From: Firm-04 sp003446315
GTDB lineage: Bacteria; Bacillota; Clostridia; Oscillospirales; Ruminococcaceae
NCBI GenBank assembly: GCA_946530355.1
Contig: CAMNAB010000161.1
Span: 1-5,434, forward strand
Length of the DNA: 5,434 nucleotides
Direction: 5' to 3'
Part shown: positions 5,128 to 5,434 of the stretch, piece after piece
Layout: each line of letters opens with the position of its first letter
How positions within the stretch are numbered: the stretch's first letter is position 1
Position numbers and translations under genes: made by a program
The notes under the pieces: generated by a model
Seen by the model: the letters and a program-made list of their open reading frames with translations, nothing else
Databases searched by the model: none
What the model was told of the DNA's origin: nothing

Positions 5128-5434
5128 ATGAGCAGAGTTTACAATTTCAGCGCAGGCCCGGCTGTTCTGCCGGAAGAAGTCCTGAAGGAAGCAGCAGATG
5201 AGATGATGGATTACCGCGGAACCGGTATGTCCGTTATGGAAATGAGCCACCGTTCCAAAGCATACGATCAGATCATTAAGGAAGCAGAGGCTGATCTCCG
5301 CGACCTGATGAACATTCCCGATAACTACAAGGTCATCTTCCTGCAGGGCGGTGCATCCCTTGTTTTCGCAGAGGTTCCGATGAACCTGATGAAGAACGGC
5401 AAGGCTGCTTACATCATCACCGGTCAGTGGGCAA
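5128..5434 (+). CDS. serC: Phosphoserine aminotransferase SerC, N-terminal part (runs off the window)
   Basis: SerC is a PLP-dependent class V aminotransferase that converts 3-phosphohydroxypyruvate and glutamate to phosphoserine and 2-oxoglutarate, the second step of serine synthesis; it can also act in pyridoxal phosphate synthesis. The 102 visible residues carry the family's N-terminal signature: NFSAGPA (6-12), YRGTGMSVMEMSHRS (29-43, with the substrate-binding H41 and R42) and FLQGGAS (71-77), part of the cofactor phosphate site. The start ATG at 5128 has TGGAGG (5114-5119) 8 nt upstream. The PLP lysine and the rest of the protein lie beyond the window edge. Residue 79 is Val where SerC enzymes usually have Gln (ASLQF). 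The gene has its own promoter and leader, so it is probably transcribed independently of the queH fusion; serA may follow but is not visible. Confidence 0.95.
   Translation, partial: MSRVYNFSAGPAVLPEEVLKEAADEMMDYRGTGMSVMEMSHRSKAYDQIIKEAEADLRDLMNIPDNYKVIFLQGGASLVFAEVPMNLMKNGKAAYIITGQWA

Noticed and set aside
4906..5250. Minus-strand open frame of 114 codons crossing the serC promoter
   Set aside because: It overlaps the serC promoter, leader and start region, shows no family features and has no supporting ribosome binding site that I could see.

Overview
The window looks like chromosomal DNA from a low-to-mid G+C Gram-positive anaerobe of class Clostridia, most likely Ruminococcaceae/Oscillospirales-like. 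The basis is roughly balanced base composition by eye, strong AGGAG-type ribosome binding sites, a TTG start, the Asp23-family/FakA gene pair typical of Firmicutes, and a QueH-type enzyme. No phage, insertion sequence, CRISPR array, tRNA or rRNA is visible. All genes read on the + strand.

Layout. (1) Positions 1-933 hold the 3' end of a leucine-rich-repeat (BspA-like, LRR_5) protein, whose visible part is two copies of a module in an exact 122-residue register, closed by a strong intrinsic terminator (943-980). (2) A strong extended -10 promoter (1041-1069) drives a two-gene operon: an Asp23/Gls24-family protein (1102-1449, YloU-like) and fatty acid kinase subunit FakA/YloV (1492-3156, TTG start). 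A terminator-like hairpin follows fakA directly. (3) Positions 3212-4909 are one uninterrupted reading frame fusing three units: a GNAT acetyltransferase, the epoxyqueuosine reductase QueH, and a 27-pentad, cysteine-rich pentapeptide-repeat beta-helix. A good internal Shine-Dalgarno and ATG sit exactly at the GNAT/QueH junction, so QueH plus the helix could also be made alone. (4) A near-consensus promoter (5026-5054) and a short leader with a stem-loop precede serC (5128 to window end, partial), phosphoserine aminotransferase.

The genes cover unrelated housekeeping tasks: incorporation of exogenous fatty acids (FakA), the last step of queuosine tRNA modification (QueH) and serine/PLP metabolism (SerC). 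The most unusual object is the GNAT-QueH-pentapeptide protein. The other points are modest: the duplicated LRR module, the hairpin between fakA and the fusion gene, and repeated short words around the serC promoter.
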